From Deltaproteobacteria bacterium (GTDB lineage: Bacteria > Desulfobacterota > Binatia > Binatales > Binataceae), in assembly GCA_021786815.1 (NCBI GenBank), contig JAJYMR010000344.1, positions 1-13,138 on the forward strand: a DNA stretch of 13,138 bases, in the 5' to 3' direction. The notes beneath the pieces were generated by a model that searched no databases, was not told where the DNA came from, and saw only the letters and a program-made list of their open reading frames with translations. The translations under genes and the position numbers were made by a program. Below are positions 7,255 through 13,138 of the stretch, one piece after another (the first letter of the stretch is position 1; each line of letters begins with the position of its first letter).

Positions 7255-7444
7255 TCCTATACAATCTCCTCGGACGAGCGCAATTTTCAATCCGAACCGC
7301 GACTCAGTTTCGCGTGGGCTTCCGCGTTGGCGCGGGCGAGGCCGAAAACACCCGGGCGCCGCTCATGACGGGGTTTCTCGCTTTGCCTGCTCGTGATATG
7401 GGAAAATGATTACGCGCGCAGCAGCGTCCCATTCCGGAGGCTTG
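7255..7444. other. Divergent intergenic region between the tandem DsbA-fold gene and moxR-like gene
   Basis: This 190-bp stretch must hold the promoters of both divergent genes. I see GAGGAG (7266-7271) serving the minus-strand gene and GGAGG (7436-7440) serving the plus-strand gene. No sigma-70 pair with proper spacing, operator or convincing small gene could be picked out. Confidence 0.4.
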
Positions 7445-8404
7445 ATGTTTTCTTCGATCGACGACGTAATCGAGCGGTTCAAGCAGAACAACTATATCGC
7501 CAGCCGCCGAATCGCCACGGTTGTCTATCTGGCCAGCGAGCTCAAGAAGCCGATCCTGGTCGAAGGCCCCGCCGGAGTCGGCAAGACCGACCTGGCGAAG
7601 GTCGCGGCGCTCGCGCTCGGATGGAGCCTCGTGCGTCTTCAATGCTACGAGGGGCTCGACGAAGGCAAGGCGCTCTACGAATGGGAGTACGCGAAGCAGC
7701 TCCTTTACACCCAGATCCTGAAGGACAAGATCGGCGAGGTGCTGGCCGGCGCCCGAGGGCTCAACGAGGCGGTCGACCGTATCGCGCGTGAGGACGAGGT
7801 CTTTTTCTCCGAACGGTTCGTGCTGCCGCGTCCGCTGCTCAAGGCGATCTCGAGCGGCGATCCGACCGTGCTCCTGATCGACGAAATCGACAAGGCCGAC
7901 GCCGAGTTCGAAGCCTTCCTGCTAGAGCTTCTGTCGGATTTCCAGGTCACGATTCCCGAGATCGGCACTATCAAGGCCAAGCAGATGCCGCTCGTAATCC
8001 TGACCTCGAACAACGCGCGTGAGATGTCGGACGCGCTCAAGCGCCGATGCCTGCACCTTTATATCGACTTCCCGCCGCGCGAGCAGGAGCTTGCGATTAT
8101 TCAGCTCAAGGTGCCCGAAGCGAGCAAGAAGCTCGCCGATGAGGTCGTTACCGTTGTGCAATCGCTGCGCAAGCTCGATCTCAAGAAGACGCCGGGCATC
8201 AGCGAGACGCTCGACTGGATAAAGGCGCTCACCCTCCTCAACGTCCAGAGCCTCGACCAGGAGCTGGTCAACGAGACGCTGGATACGATCGTCAAGTACG
8301 AGGGCGACGTGCGCAAGGCGCAGGAGGAACTCAAGGATTACGTCCGGCGCGTGCGTGCGCGCCGCGGTGGCGAAGCCGGGAGCGACAAGGATCTGCTGAA
8401 CTGA
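7445..8404 (+). CDS. MoxR-family AAA+ ATPase (CoxD-like)
   Basis: 319 residues. The ATG at 7445, 4 bases after GGAGG, gives the usual MFSSIDDVIERF start; an ATG at 7406 would add 13 residues with a poorer match. The AAA+ module shows Walker A GPAGVGKT (41-48), Walker B VLLIDEID (142-149), sensor 1 LTSNN (186-190) and Arg-finger-like Arg200/Arg201 in ALKRRC. MoxR proteins are chaperone-like ATPases that work with a VWA-domain partner to mature or insert metals into target enzymes. CoxD and CoxE do this for the Mo/Cu carbon monoxide dehydrogenase. Here the VWA partner is the next gene, but no target enzyme is in the window. The C-terminal lid is helical (LNVQSLDQELVNETLDTI and beyond). Family membership is secure; the CoxD subfamily is a likeness, and the client is unknown. 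Confidence 0.92.
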   Translation: MFSSIDDVIERFKQNNYIASRRIATVVYLASELKKPILVEGPAGVGKTDLAKVAALALGWSLVRLQCYEGLDEGKALYEWEYAKQLLYTQILKDKIGEVLAGARGLNEAVDRIAREDEVFFSERFVLPRPLLKAISSGDPTVLLIDEIDKADAEFEAFLLELLSDFQVTIPEIGTIKAKQMPLVILTSNNAREMSDALKRRCLHLYIDFPPREQELAIIQLKVPEASKKLADEVVTVVQSLRKLDLKKTPGISETLDWIKALTLLNVQSLDQELVNETLDTIVKYEGDVRKAQEELKDYVRRVRARRGGEAGSDKDLLN

Positions 8405-8433
8405 GATAATCCGCCGCGCCGAGGAGCCGTCGG

Positions 8434-8496
8434 ATGACACGCTCGGGACCGGGTGCGACGGCCGGGCCGGCGCAAAAGGGCAGGGCGCTTTCGTAA
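8434..8496 (+). CDS. Putative 20-codon leader ORF coupled to the VWA gene
   Basis: An ATG at 8434 sits 7 bases after GAGGAG (8421-8426), a better ribosome-binding site than the one before the VWA gene. It reads MTRSGPGATAGPAQKGRALS and stops at TAA 8494-8496, whose last A is the first base of the VWA ATG (TAATG). This layout is typical of translational coupling. The peptide resembles nothing I know and may matter only because it is translated. The alternative is that the downstream AGGG (8482-8485) alone drives the VWA gene and this frame is chance. Confidence 0.45.
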   Translation: MTRSGPGATAGPAQKGRALS

Positions 8497-9908
8497 TGCA
8501 GGAAAAGCTCGTCGAATTTGCCAATCTACTTCGCGAAAACGGCATCCGGGTTTCGCTCGCAGAGACGCTCGACGCCGTCGGCGCCTCCGAGGTAACCGGA
8601 CTTGGCGAAAAGGAGGCGTTTCGCTCGGCGCTTCGCTCCACGATGATCAAGCGGGCGGGCGAGCTTTCGGTCTTCGAGGAGCTTTTCGACCTCTATTTCT
8701 CGGGCCTCGGCGAGATAATCAAGCAGGCTAGCGATGCGGTCCAGCAGGCGCTCTCGATGTCGGACCAGGAATTCCAGAAGTTCCTGGACGAGGTCGAGGA
8801 GATGCTCAAAAAGGAGGGCGGCAAGCTCTCGGAACTGGCGCGCCAATTGCTCCAGAACAACTCCGGCCAGCTCGAAAAGACAATCCGCGAGGCCGCCCGC
8901 GCGGTCAAGCTCTCGAATATCGAGCGGACGATCGAGGAAAACTATTTCGCCCGTGCTCTAGCCCGCCAACTCGGGCTTGACCGTCTCGAGCAGGAGATAA
9001 AGCAACTGCGCGAGGCGCTCGAGAAGCTCGACATGAGCGACGGGATGAAGGCGCGGATGCAGGAGTACCTCGACCGCCGGCTCAAGGCGCTCGACGACAT
9101 AGTCAAACGCTACGTCCGGATGGAGCGCGAGAAGCGCGAGGTCCGCGCGCGAGACGAGCAGCGCCTGAACCGGCTCGCCGAGAAGAGCTTCTATTATCTT
9201 TCCGAAGAGGAAATCCGCCAGATGAACGAGGCGGTGCAGAAGCTCGCGCAGCGCCTCAAAAACGTGATCGCCGTGCGCCGCAAGCGCGACAAGCGCGGCC
9301 GTTTCGACGTCAAGCGCACGCTGCGCCAGAACCTCGAGTACGGCGGCGTGCCGTTCAAGCTTCGCTTCGAGCAGCGCAAGAAGGAAAAACCTCAGGTCGT
9401 CATCTTGTGCGACGTCTCGGACTCGGTGCGAAACGCCTCACGCTTCATGCTCGAGTTCGTCTACTCGCTCCAGGATCTGTACTCGCGCGTGCGCAGTTTC
9501 ATCTTCGTCTCGGACATCGGCGAAGTCACCGAGCACTTCCGCACCAACGACGTGCGCGAAGCGCTCGACATCGCGCTTAAGGGTGATATCATCAACGTGT
9601 ACGCGCATTCCAACTTCGGTCACGCATTCCGGAGCTTCGTCGGCGACTATATCGGCGCGCTGAACAAGCGGACCACGGTGATCGTGCTCGGCGATGCGCG
9701 CAACAACTACAATCTTCCTCACGACTGGTGCCTGCGCGAGATAAAACAGCGGGCGAAACGGCTTATCTGGCTCAATCCGGAAAGCCGCAACACCTGGGGA
9801 TTCGGCGATAGCGAGATGGACCGCTACGCGGTTCACTGCGACCTGGTCGAAGAGTGCCGCAATCTAAACCAGCTATACCACGTGGTAGATCAGTTGGTGC
9901 CGCGCTGA
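8496..9908 (+). CDS. VWA-domain protein, CoxE-like
   Basis: 470 residues. Residues about 90-260 are charged and helical with coiled-coil character, rich in Glu, Lys, Arg and Leu. A conserved entry into the VWA domain follows: RGRFDVKRTLRQNLEYGGVPFK (split here as RGRFDVKRTL and RQNLEYGGVPF), then PQVVILCDVSDSV (299-311). The metal-binding MIDAS motif DxSxS is Asp306-Val-Ser308-Asp-Ser310. HSNFGHAF (371-378) and LGDARNN (398-404) probably supply the other metal ligands. CoxE-like proteins partner MoxR ATPases in assembling metalloenzymes. The usual CoxE motif is DVSGSM; DVSDSV is a variant. No signal peptide or membrane segment is seen, so it is cytoplasmic. The gene starts on the stop codon of a 20-codon reading frame and lies 91 bp after the MoxR gene, so the pair is very probably one operon. 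Its client is unknown. Confidence 0.9.
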   Translation: MQEKLVEFANLLRENGIRVSLAETLDAVGASEVTGLGEKEAFRSALRSTMIKRAGELSVFEELFDLYFSGLGEIIKQASDAVQQALSMSDQEFQKFLDEVEEMLKKEGGKLSELARQLLQNNSGQLEKTIREAARAVKLSNIERTIEENYFARALARQLGLDRLEQEIKQLREALEKLDMSDGMKARMQEYLDRRLKALDDIVKRYVRMEREKREVRARDEQRLNRLAEKSFYYLSEEEIRQMNEAVQKLAQRLKNVIAVRRKRDKRGRFDVKRTLRQNLEYGGVPFKLRFEQRKKEKPQVVILCDVSDSVRNASRFMLEFVYSLQDLYSRVRSFIFVSDIGEVTEHFRTNDVREALDIALKGDIINVYAHSNFGHAFRSFVGDYIGALNKRTTVIVLGDARNNYNLPHDWCLREIKQRAKRLIWLNPESRNTWGFGDSEMDRYAVHCDLVEECRNLNQLYHVVDQLVPR

Positions 9909-9988
9909 CAGCCTGGCTGGGGGGCGTCTTAAAGGCTGCTCGGTTGACCCTTCGCGCGGTTTGTTCCAAGATACTCAGGGGAGGGACA

Positions 9989-10017
9989 GCGGGTAACAGG
10001 CTTCAGCCGCTACCCGC
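9989..10017 (+). promoter_or_regulatory. Hairpin in the leader of the bifunctional-nuclease gene
   Basis: GCGGGTA (9989-9995) pairs with TACCCGC (10011-10017) around a 15-base loop, 28 bases before the ATG at 10046. There is no T-run. It may be a leader structure or chance pairing in GC-rich DNA. Confidence 0.25.
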
Positions 10018-10045
10018 CAGATGGCGCGCCCAAGAGAGATCCCTT

Positions 10046-10582
10046 ATGGCAGGTGACAGAAAAGATTTCCTTCTGATGGTCGTCGGCGGCATCACGCTCG
10101 ACCCGACCACCAAGATGCCGATAGTCGTGCTCAAGGACCCGGACAACAAGTTTAATCTGCCGATCTGGGTCGGTCCCGTTGAAGCGACCGCGATGGCTAC
10201 CGAACTGGAAGGGGCGAAACCCCAGCGCCCGATGACTCACGACCTGCTGCGCAACGTCCTGGCCGAATTCGGCGCAACCGTCGAATGGGTCGACGTGACC
10301 GAACTTCGCGACAACACCTATTACGCCGAAATTCACATGAAGACGCGCGAAGGCCAGGAGCTTGTGATCGACTCGCGCCCGAGCGACGCGCTCGCACTCG
10401 CGCTTCGCACCAAGTCGCCGATTTACGTCGCGAAAAAGGTCCTTGAGGCTTCCAGCGAGCTTTACGAGACAACCGCCGAGCAGCAGCCCCAGAGCGAGCA
10501 GAACCTGGCTGGCGTCTCACGCGACAAGTGGTCCGAAATTCTCGAACGGATGTCCCCCGAGGACTTCAAGTACAAGATGTAG
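10046..10582 (+). CDS. Bifunctional nuclease family protein (BFN, DUF151)
   Basis: 178 residues. The ATG at 10046 is chosen over frames open from 9854 because the family begins close to the FLLMVVGGITLDP strand (8-20), and the purine-rich AGAGAG at 10033-10038 lies suitably upstream. The BFN domain covers about residues 8-138: PIVVLKD, LPIWVGPVEATAMATEL, RPMTHDLLRNVL, then ELVIDSRPSDALALALRTKS and PIYV. The RPSDALALA segment is the family hallmark. A C-terminal tail (about 140-178, EQQPQSEQ then WSEILERMSPEDFKYKM) is also common in bacterial members. The name comes from plant homologues with reported DNase and RNase activity; the bacterial role is poorly known. It is the third gene of a plus-strand series, 137 bp after the VWA gene, a gap large enough for its own promoter. 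Confidence 0.88.
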   Translation: MAGDRKDFLLMVVGGITLDPTTKMPIVVLKDPDNKFNLPIWVGPVEATAMATELEGAKPQRPMTHDLLRNVLAEFGATVEWVDVTELRDNTYYAEIHMKTREGQELVIDSRPSDALALALRTKSPIYVAKKVLEASSELYETTAEQQPQSEQNLAGVSRDKWSEILERMSPEDFKYKM

Positions 10583-10621
10583 ATTCGACACGGCGCCGCA
10601 ACCTCCGGACGTCGCCTTGAT

Positions 10622-10643
10622 AGCCGGCGCCTGGCGCCCGGCT
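10622..10643 (+). promoter_or_regulatory. Hairpin occupying the ribosome-binding region of the TPR gene
   Basis: AGCCGG (10622-10627) pairs with CCGGCT (10638-10643), ending 5 bases before the ATG at 10649. No Shine-Dalgarno is visible there. The structure could limit translation, or the start may be read through coupling with the gene upstream. Confidence 0.25.
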
Positions 10644-10648
10644 CGCGT

Positions 10649-11422
10649 ATGGCCTCGACCAAACCGCACCATCATAAGCTAAGCCGCAAAGAGCTCAAGC
10701 AGCCCGACGAATTCCAGAGCTTCTTCGAGAACGCGCGCGATTTCATCCTGGAAAACCTGAACCAGGTCATCATGTCGGTCGTGATCGTACTGGTCGCGGC
10801 CGCCGTGGCGCTCGGCACCTTCGCCTGGGAGCGGCATCGCGACGCCCTTGCCGCGCATCAGTTCTACGCCGCGATGACGGCGCTCGGCGAGAAGGACTAC
10901 AAGCAGGCCGAGCATGGGTTCACTCAACTGGCCGAGAAGCAACCCGGCCTCGAAGTAGGGCGGCTGTCGCGCCTGTACCTGGGCCTTGCCTACCTTCGGC
11001 AGAACGACCTCAAGCAGGCGCGCGACGCGCTCGTCGCCTACGTCGCCCAGGGACACAACCAGCTTTTCACCAACCTCGCACTGGCCAACCTAGCGCTCGT
11101 TTACGAGCGCCTCGGCGAATTCGGCAAGGCCGAGCACGCGTATTCTCAGGCCGCGGCCACGCCCGGTCCCGAACAGACCTACGCCGAGCTGGGGGCCGCG
11201 CGGATGCTCCTGAAACAGGGCAAGAAAGAGCAGGCCGTGAAGGCCTACCAGCGCTTCCTGACGGACTATCCGTTCTCGCCCCAGCGCGAGAACGTGCTGG
11301 AATCGCTGGCGCTGCTAGGCGCCGGAGCGCCGTCCCAAGTGAAGCTCCTGGAATCCACTGCGCCGATCCCACAGCAAGCCGCGTCTCCGAAGGCGAGTGC
11401 AAGTCCCGCCGCGCCGAAGTAG
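10649..11422 (+). CDS. Membrane-anchored tetratricopeptide-repeat protein, YfgM-like
   Basis: 257 residues from the only reasonable ATG; no clear Shine-Dalgarno precedes it. A short cytoplasmic head (LSRKELKQPDEFQSFFENAR, 11-30) leads to one transmembrane segment (about 39-60, VIMSVVIVLVAAAVALGTF), leaving the bulk outside the membrane. TPR-like helices follow at about 66-225: YKQAEHGFTQLAEKQPG, LSRLYLGLAYLRQNDLKQAR, NLALANLALVYERLGEFGKA and EQAVKAYQRFLTDYPFSP. The tail is Ala/Pro/Ser-rich (AASPKASASPAAPK). This matches the TPR_21/YfgM architecture, in which E. coli YfgM assists the SecYEG translocon with PpiD. Here the role is inferred as envelope scaffold or chaperone. It follows the BFN gene by 66 bp and ends the plus-strand series. 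Confidence 0.82.
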   Translation: MASTKPHHHKLSRKELKQPDEFQSFFENARDFILENLNQVIMSVVIVLVAAAVALGTFAWERHRDALAAHQFYAAMTALGEKDYKQAEHGFTQLAEKQPGLEVGRLSRLYLGLAYLRQNDLKQARDALVAYVAQGHNQLFTNLALANLALVYERLGEFGKAEHAYSQAAATPGPEQTYAELGAARMLLKQGKKEQAVKAYQRFLTDYPFSPQRENVLESLALLGAGAPSQVKLLESTAPIPQQAASPKASASPAAPK

Positions 11423-11484
11423 CGTCCCAAGTCGGTCTCCAAAAGGCGGCTTCCCGGCAAGGACCCAGGCAACCTAACCCTCGG

Positions 11485-11506
11485 TCCCTTCCCTGAAGGG
11501 AAGGGA
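11485..11506. repeat. Perfect 10-bp palindrome inside the left end repeat
   Basis: TCCCTTCCCT (11485-11494) and AGGGAAGGGA (11497-11506) are exact inverted copies around a two-base GA centre. It follows the TPR stop by 62 bp. No T-run follows, so it is not a standard Rho-independent terminator. A related but less perfect palindrome lies at the other end (CCCTTCC 11874-11880 with GGAAGGG 11887-11893). Confidence 0.7.
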
Positions 11507-11574
11507 AGTAGGACGGAAGAAAACTGCCTCTTTCCCTTCGAAGAGCGTCGCGAAATTGCCCTCCCGTCCGACGA

Positions 11575-11610
11575 GAAGCCCAACAAAAGAAACCGTTGCC
11601 CTTTCTTTCA
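11575..11610 (+). repeat. Direct repeat, copy 1
   Basis: It starts GAAGCCCAACAAAAGAAACC and continues with a pyrimidine-rich run ending CTTTCTTTCA. Copy 2 lies at 11849-11885 in the same orientation, with an identical 21-base start and a one-base indel plus a few substitutions in the pyrimidine run. Confidence 0.75.
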
Positions 11611-11619
11611 CAACGGCTC

Positions 11620-11638
11620 ATCGGTGAACCCGATTTTT
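11620..11638 (+). terminator. Weak Rho-independent terminator candidate
   Basis: ATCGG (11620-11624) pairs with CCGAT (11630-11634) around TGAAC and runs into five T residues (11634-11638). Just upstream CCGTTG (11593-11598) pairs with CAACGG (11611-11616). The five-pair stem is short; it could serve the TPR gene about 200 bp upstream but may be incidental. Confidence 0.25.
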
Positions 11639-11677
11639 CCGATCCTCCGCAGCGTAGCGAGTCTCGATTCCGTTTTC

Positions 11678-11766
11678 TGTCATCCTGAGCGAAGCGAAGG
11701 ATCTCATGCCACCCGAAGACCGGTGGAATGGGATTCTTCGCTTCGCCGACTTCGATCAGAATGGCA
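11678..11766. repeat. Long imperfect hairpin made of a common dispersed repeat in two inverted copies
   Basis: TGTCATCCTGAGCGAAGCGA begins the left copy, continuing with AGGATCT to 11704. The reverse complement of 11732-11766 reads TGCCATTCTGATCGAAG, then an extra nine bases, then CGAAGAATC. The inner parts also pair: CCACC (11709-11713) with GGTGG (11722-11726) around CGAAGACC. Together the arms span roughly 35-44 bases. From memory, this GTCATCCTGAGCGAAG...GGATC sequence is a frequent intergenic repeat in environmental genomes, and its chance translation ILRFAQDD recurs in spurious proteins. Confidence 0.65.
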
Positions 11767-11848
11767 CCCGGCGCGAGTTCCGCGAGGGCGTCTTTACGCC
11801 GGGGATTTCCTCCCGGAGGCATCGCGAAAGTGATTCGCCGTTCGAAAT

Positions 11849-11885
11849 GAAGCCCAACAAAAGAAACCGGTTCCCCTTCCTTTCA
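11849..11885 (+). repeat. Direct repeat, copy 2
   Basis: Second copy of the GAAGCCCAACAAAAGAAACC repeat, 274 bases after the first and overlapping the right end repeat of the palindromic element. The pyrimidine run here is TTCCCCTTCCTTTCA. Confidence 0.75.
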
Positions 11886-11943
11886 GGGAAGGGTCAAAGG
11901 TTAGGTTCCGACGAACAGAGTGCGCGAACTCCCGCTTGCGACC

Positions 11944-12900
11944 TTACTTCCGCGCGCTTTTGGTCGCCTCTTCGACCTGCGACTTCACGACGAAGTTGAA
12001 GGCCTTCTCGTCGGGCAGTCCGACAACCTTGACGCCATTGATGAAGAAAGTCGGCGTCGAGGTGACACCGAGCGCGCGGCCGTCGGTTTGGTCCTGGACC
12101 ACGCGCTCCAGCGACGCGCGGTTGTTCATGCAGGCGTTCAGAAGTCCGGTGTCGAGGCCGAGGCGCTTTGCGGTCTGGTCCACGCGGCTGTCGAGGTTCT
12201 GCGGCGTGATGAAGCCCTGGTTGGTATAAAACTCGCGCGCGAAGCTCCAGAAGTCTTTCGGGTTCTGAAGGCGCGCGCAATCGGCGGCGAGCGCCGCACG
12301 GACGGCCCACGGATGGCTGTTCAGCGGGAAGTTCTTGAACAGGACGCGAATCTTGCCCTTGTAGGTCGTGTGCACCATCGTCTCGAGCACCGAGAACGCA
12401 TGGGCGCAGTACGGACACTCGAAATCCGCAAACTCGACGATCGTAACCGGGGCGTTCGGCGAACCCATGACGGGCCGGTCGGCGAGATGTATCCGGCCGA
12501 GATCAACGTGTTGCCATGGATCCTTGGTCAGGTCGAACAGCGTGCCGACGATCACCTGCTTGCCGGCCGCGTCGCTGAACACCTGCGCCTTTGCGGACTG
12601 GCCGCGATCGTTGCTCAGCGTTATTTGGCGCTCGAAAACCCCGGGCATCGTGGTCCGCGTTACCGGTCCAAGCTGCACGTCCTTCGGATCCGGTAGCAGA
12701 AACCGCTTCTGCAGAAACTCCCGAAGCCGGTTGTCGAAAGCTGGATTGGAGGGAACCGCGGCCTTGGAGACCGTGCTTCCGGAGGCATTCGAAGGCTCGG
12801 CCGCGAGCGCCGGGCGCGACACCGCGGCGACGAGCGCAATCGCGGCGAGCGCAGAGAGGGTTATCCAGGCAAAGCTACGTTCTGCAGGATTCATGTCCAT
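11944..12900 (-). CDS. Secreted DsbA-family thiol:disulfide oxidoreductase with N-terminal extension
   Basis: 318 residues from the ATG at 12900; an ATG at 12894 is equally possible. A signal peptide is visible: a positive Arg at 8, a hydrophobic core (about 11-27, AWITLSALAAIALVAAV) and a likely cleavage at ALA-AEP (31-35). Residues about 52-140 form an extra domain before the thioredoxin fold (FDNRLREFLQKRFLLPDP, then a beta-rich part), recalling the linker/dimer region of DsbC/DsbG-type proteins. The thioredoxin_4/DsbA domain covers about 140-310: VEFADFECPYCAHAF with active-site CPYC (162-165), and GVTSTPTFFING with the cis-Pro at 283. Two more cysteines (208 and 257) lie in the helical insertion and could form a structural disulfide. 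It would act in the periplasm as an oxidase or isomerase of disulfides. No DsbB or DsbD partner is seen. No clear Shine-Dalgarno precedes it. Confidence 0.88.
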   Translation of the reverse strand: MDMNPAERSFAWITLSALAAIALVAAVSRPALAAEPSNASGSTVSKAAVPSNPAFDNRLREFLQKRFLLPDPKDVQLGPVTRTTMPGVFERQITLSNDRGQSAKAQVFSDAAGKQVIVGTLFDLTKDPWQHVDLGRIHLADRPVMGSPNAPVTIVEFADFECPYCAHAFSVLETMVHTTYKGKIRVLFKNFPLNSHPWAVRAALAADCARLQNPKDFWSFAREFYTNQGFITPQNLDSRVDQTAKRLGLDTGLLNACMNNRASLERVVQDQTDGRALGVTSTPTFFINGVKVVGLPDEKAFNFVVKSQVEEATKSARK

Positions 12901-13138
12901 CAAATCATACGGGCGACGGCCGAATTCTTCTAGTCATACGCGGGGCTGGCGTGTTCCAGCTTGTTGATGACGCGCCGAAAAGAGTTCGCATTCAAGTCGC
13001 GCGCTGGAAGGGGCGGCTTCGCTGCCGACGGAGCGGAGAACAGGGCGCCCCCGCGCCGCGGGCGCACCGGAACGACGCCGCCAACGCTCTAAGCGAGCCC
13101 TCCGTGCGGCACGGTCCAGGTTCGCATAAGAAATATTA
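12901..13138. other. Upstream region of the DsbA-family gene, no gene seen
   Basis: This 238-bp stretch should carry the minus-strand promoter. It holds small GC-rich inverted repeats (GCGCCC 13045-13050 with GGGCGC 13060-13065) and ends in a short AT-rich run. No tRNA, ORF of useful length, or properly spaced -35/-10 pair was found. Confidence 0.4.

Larger units (their letters stand above)
11471..11907. mobile_element. MITE-like palindromic element with imperfect terminal inverted repeats
   Basis: The left end (11471-11506) and the reverse complement of the right end (11872-11907) share AACCTAACC at the tip. After a 5-6 base variable stretch they also share CCCTTCCCTGAA, followed by an AGG/GGG-rich arm. 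That gives about 36-bp imperfect terminal inverted repeats around 437 bp with no coding capacity, as in a non-autonomous miniature transposon or a decayed compound of smaller repeats. I see no clear target-site duplication and no transposase in the window, so mobility is not shown. Confidence 0.5.
11423..11943. other. Gene-free region carrying palindromic repeats
   Basis: These 521 bp separate the convergent TPR and DsbA-family genes. Reading frames here, for example one on the minus strand from 11822 that runs into the TPR gene, show low-complexity Arg/Ser-rich translation and no recognisable domain. The content is almost wholly repeats: two end inverted repeats, one direct repeat, a long central hairpin and a possible weak terminator. 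About 48 bp at the left (11423-11470) and 36 bp at the right (11908-11943) show nothing. Confidence 0.7.

Noticed and set aside
9944..9975. TTGACC ... GATACT as a promoter for the bifunctional-nuclease gene
   Set aside because: The spacer is 20 bases, and hexamers at 17-18 bases do not resemble TATAAT.
10021..10056. 11-codon ORF overlapping the bifunctional-nuclease start
   Set aside because: It has no ribosome-binding site upstream, unlike the leader ORF before the VWA gene.
11067..11822. 251-codon minus-strand reading frame spanning the palindromic element and the end of the TPR gene
   Set aside because: It contains the EILRFAQDD string that arises from translating the dispersed repeat, and the rest is antisense to the TPR gene.
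13045..13065. GC-rich hairpin near the right edge as a terminator
   Set aside because: The stem is 6 bp with no T-run, and no gene end is visible next to it.
13089..13138. End of a minus-strand gene entering from the right (open frame to a TAG at 13089-13091)
   Set aside because: Only about 16 codons are visible, with no recognisable motif; it cannot be told from chance.
1..13138. tRNA, rRNA or CRISPR arrays
   Set aside because: No tRNA T-loop with matching arms, no rRNA-like stretch, and no regularly spaced direct repeats were found on reading both strands.

Overview
This window comes from a high-GC bacterial chromosome. An lpxC gene points to a Gram-negative cell with a lipid A outer membrane. 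No ribosomal or other phylogenetic marker is present, so the taxon is a guess: the gene set and the dispersed palindromic repeat would fit an uncultured soil or groundwater lineage near the old Deltaproteobacteria, Binatota or Acidobacteria. There is no phage, plasmid, CRISPR, tRNA or rRNA signal.

Left part (1-2539, + strand). A compact run of three genes: a protein entering from outside the window that joins the end of an NtrX-like receiver domain to a complete LpxC deacetylase, then a pteridine-reductase-like SDR, then a QueC/ExsB-family PP-loop protein. The third gene meets a minus-strand gene stop to stop, sharing one CTAG.

Middle part (2536-7254). On the minus strand an NRDE/TANGO2-family protein is followed by an exported parvulin-type peptidyl-prolyl isomerase. 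Divergent from these, behind a strong hairpin and a perfect GGAGGT, is a D-amino-acid-oxidase-fold FAD oxidoreductase. It converges on a minus-strand gene for a protein made of two tandem HCCA-isomerase/kappa-GST (DsbA-fold) domains.

Right part (7445-11422, + strand). A MoxR AAA+ ATPase and a CoxE-like VWA protein form a pair like the CoxD/CoxE maturation proteins, but no carbon monoxide dehydrogenase genes are in view. Between them sits a 20-codon reading frame with a strong Shine-Dalgarno; its stop overlaps the VWA start. Next come a bifunctional-nuclease (DUF151) protein and a membrane-anchored TPR protein.

Far right (11423-13138). A 521-bp gene-free stretch holds a MITE-like palindromic element (about 11471-11907) with imperfect terminal inverted repeats, an internal direct repeat and a long central hairpin. 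Beyond it, on the minus strand, is a secreted DsbA-family thioredoxin-fold protein with a CPYC active site. The last 238 bp hold no gene I can support.

The main theme is the cell envelope: lipid A synthesis, periplasmic folding (parvulin, DsbA) and a TPR membrane protein, with redox and cofactor-type enzymes between. The most interesting points are the receiver-LpxC fusion, the coupled leader ORF of the VWA gene, the stand-alone MoxR/VWA pair, the duplicated HCCA-isomerase protein and the palindromic element.
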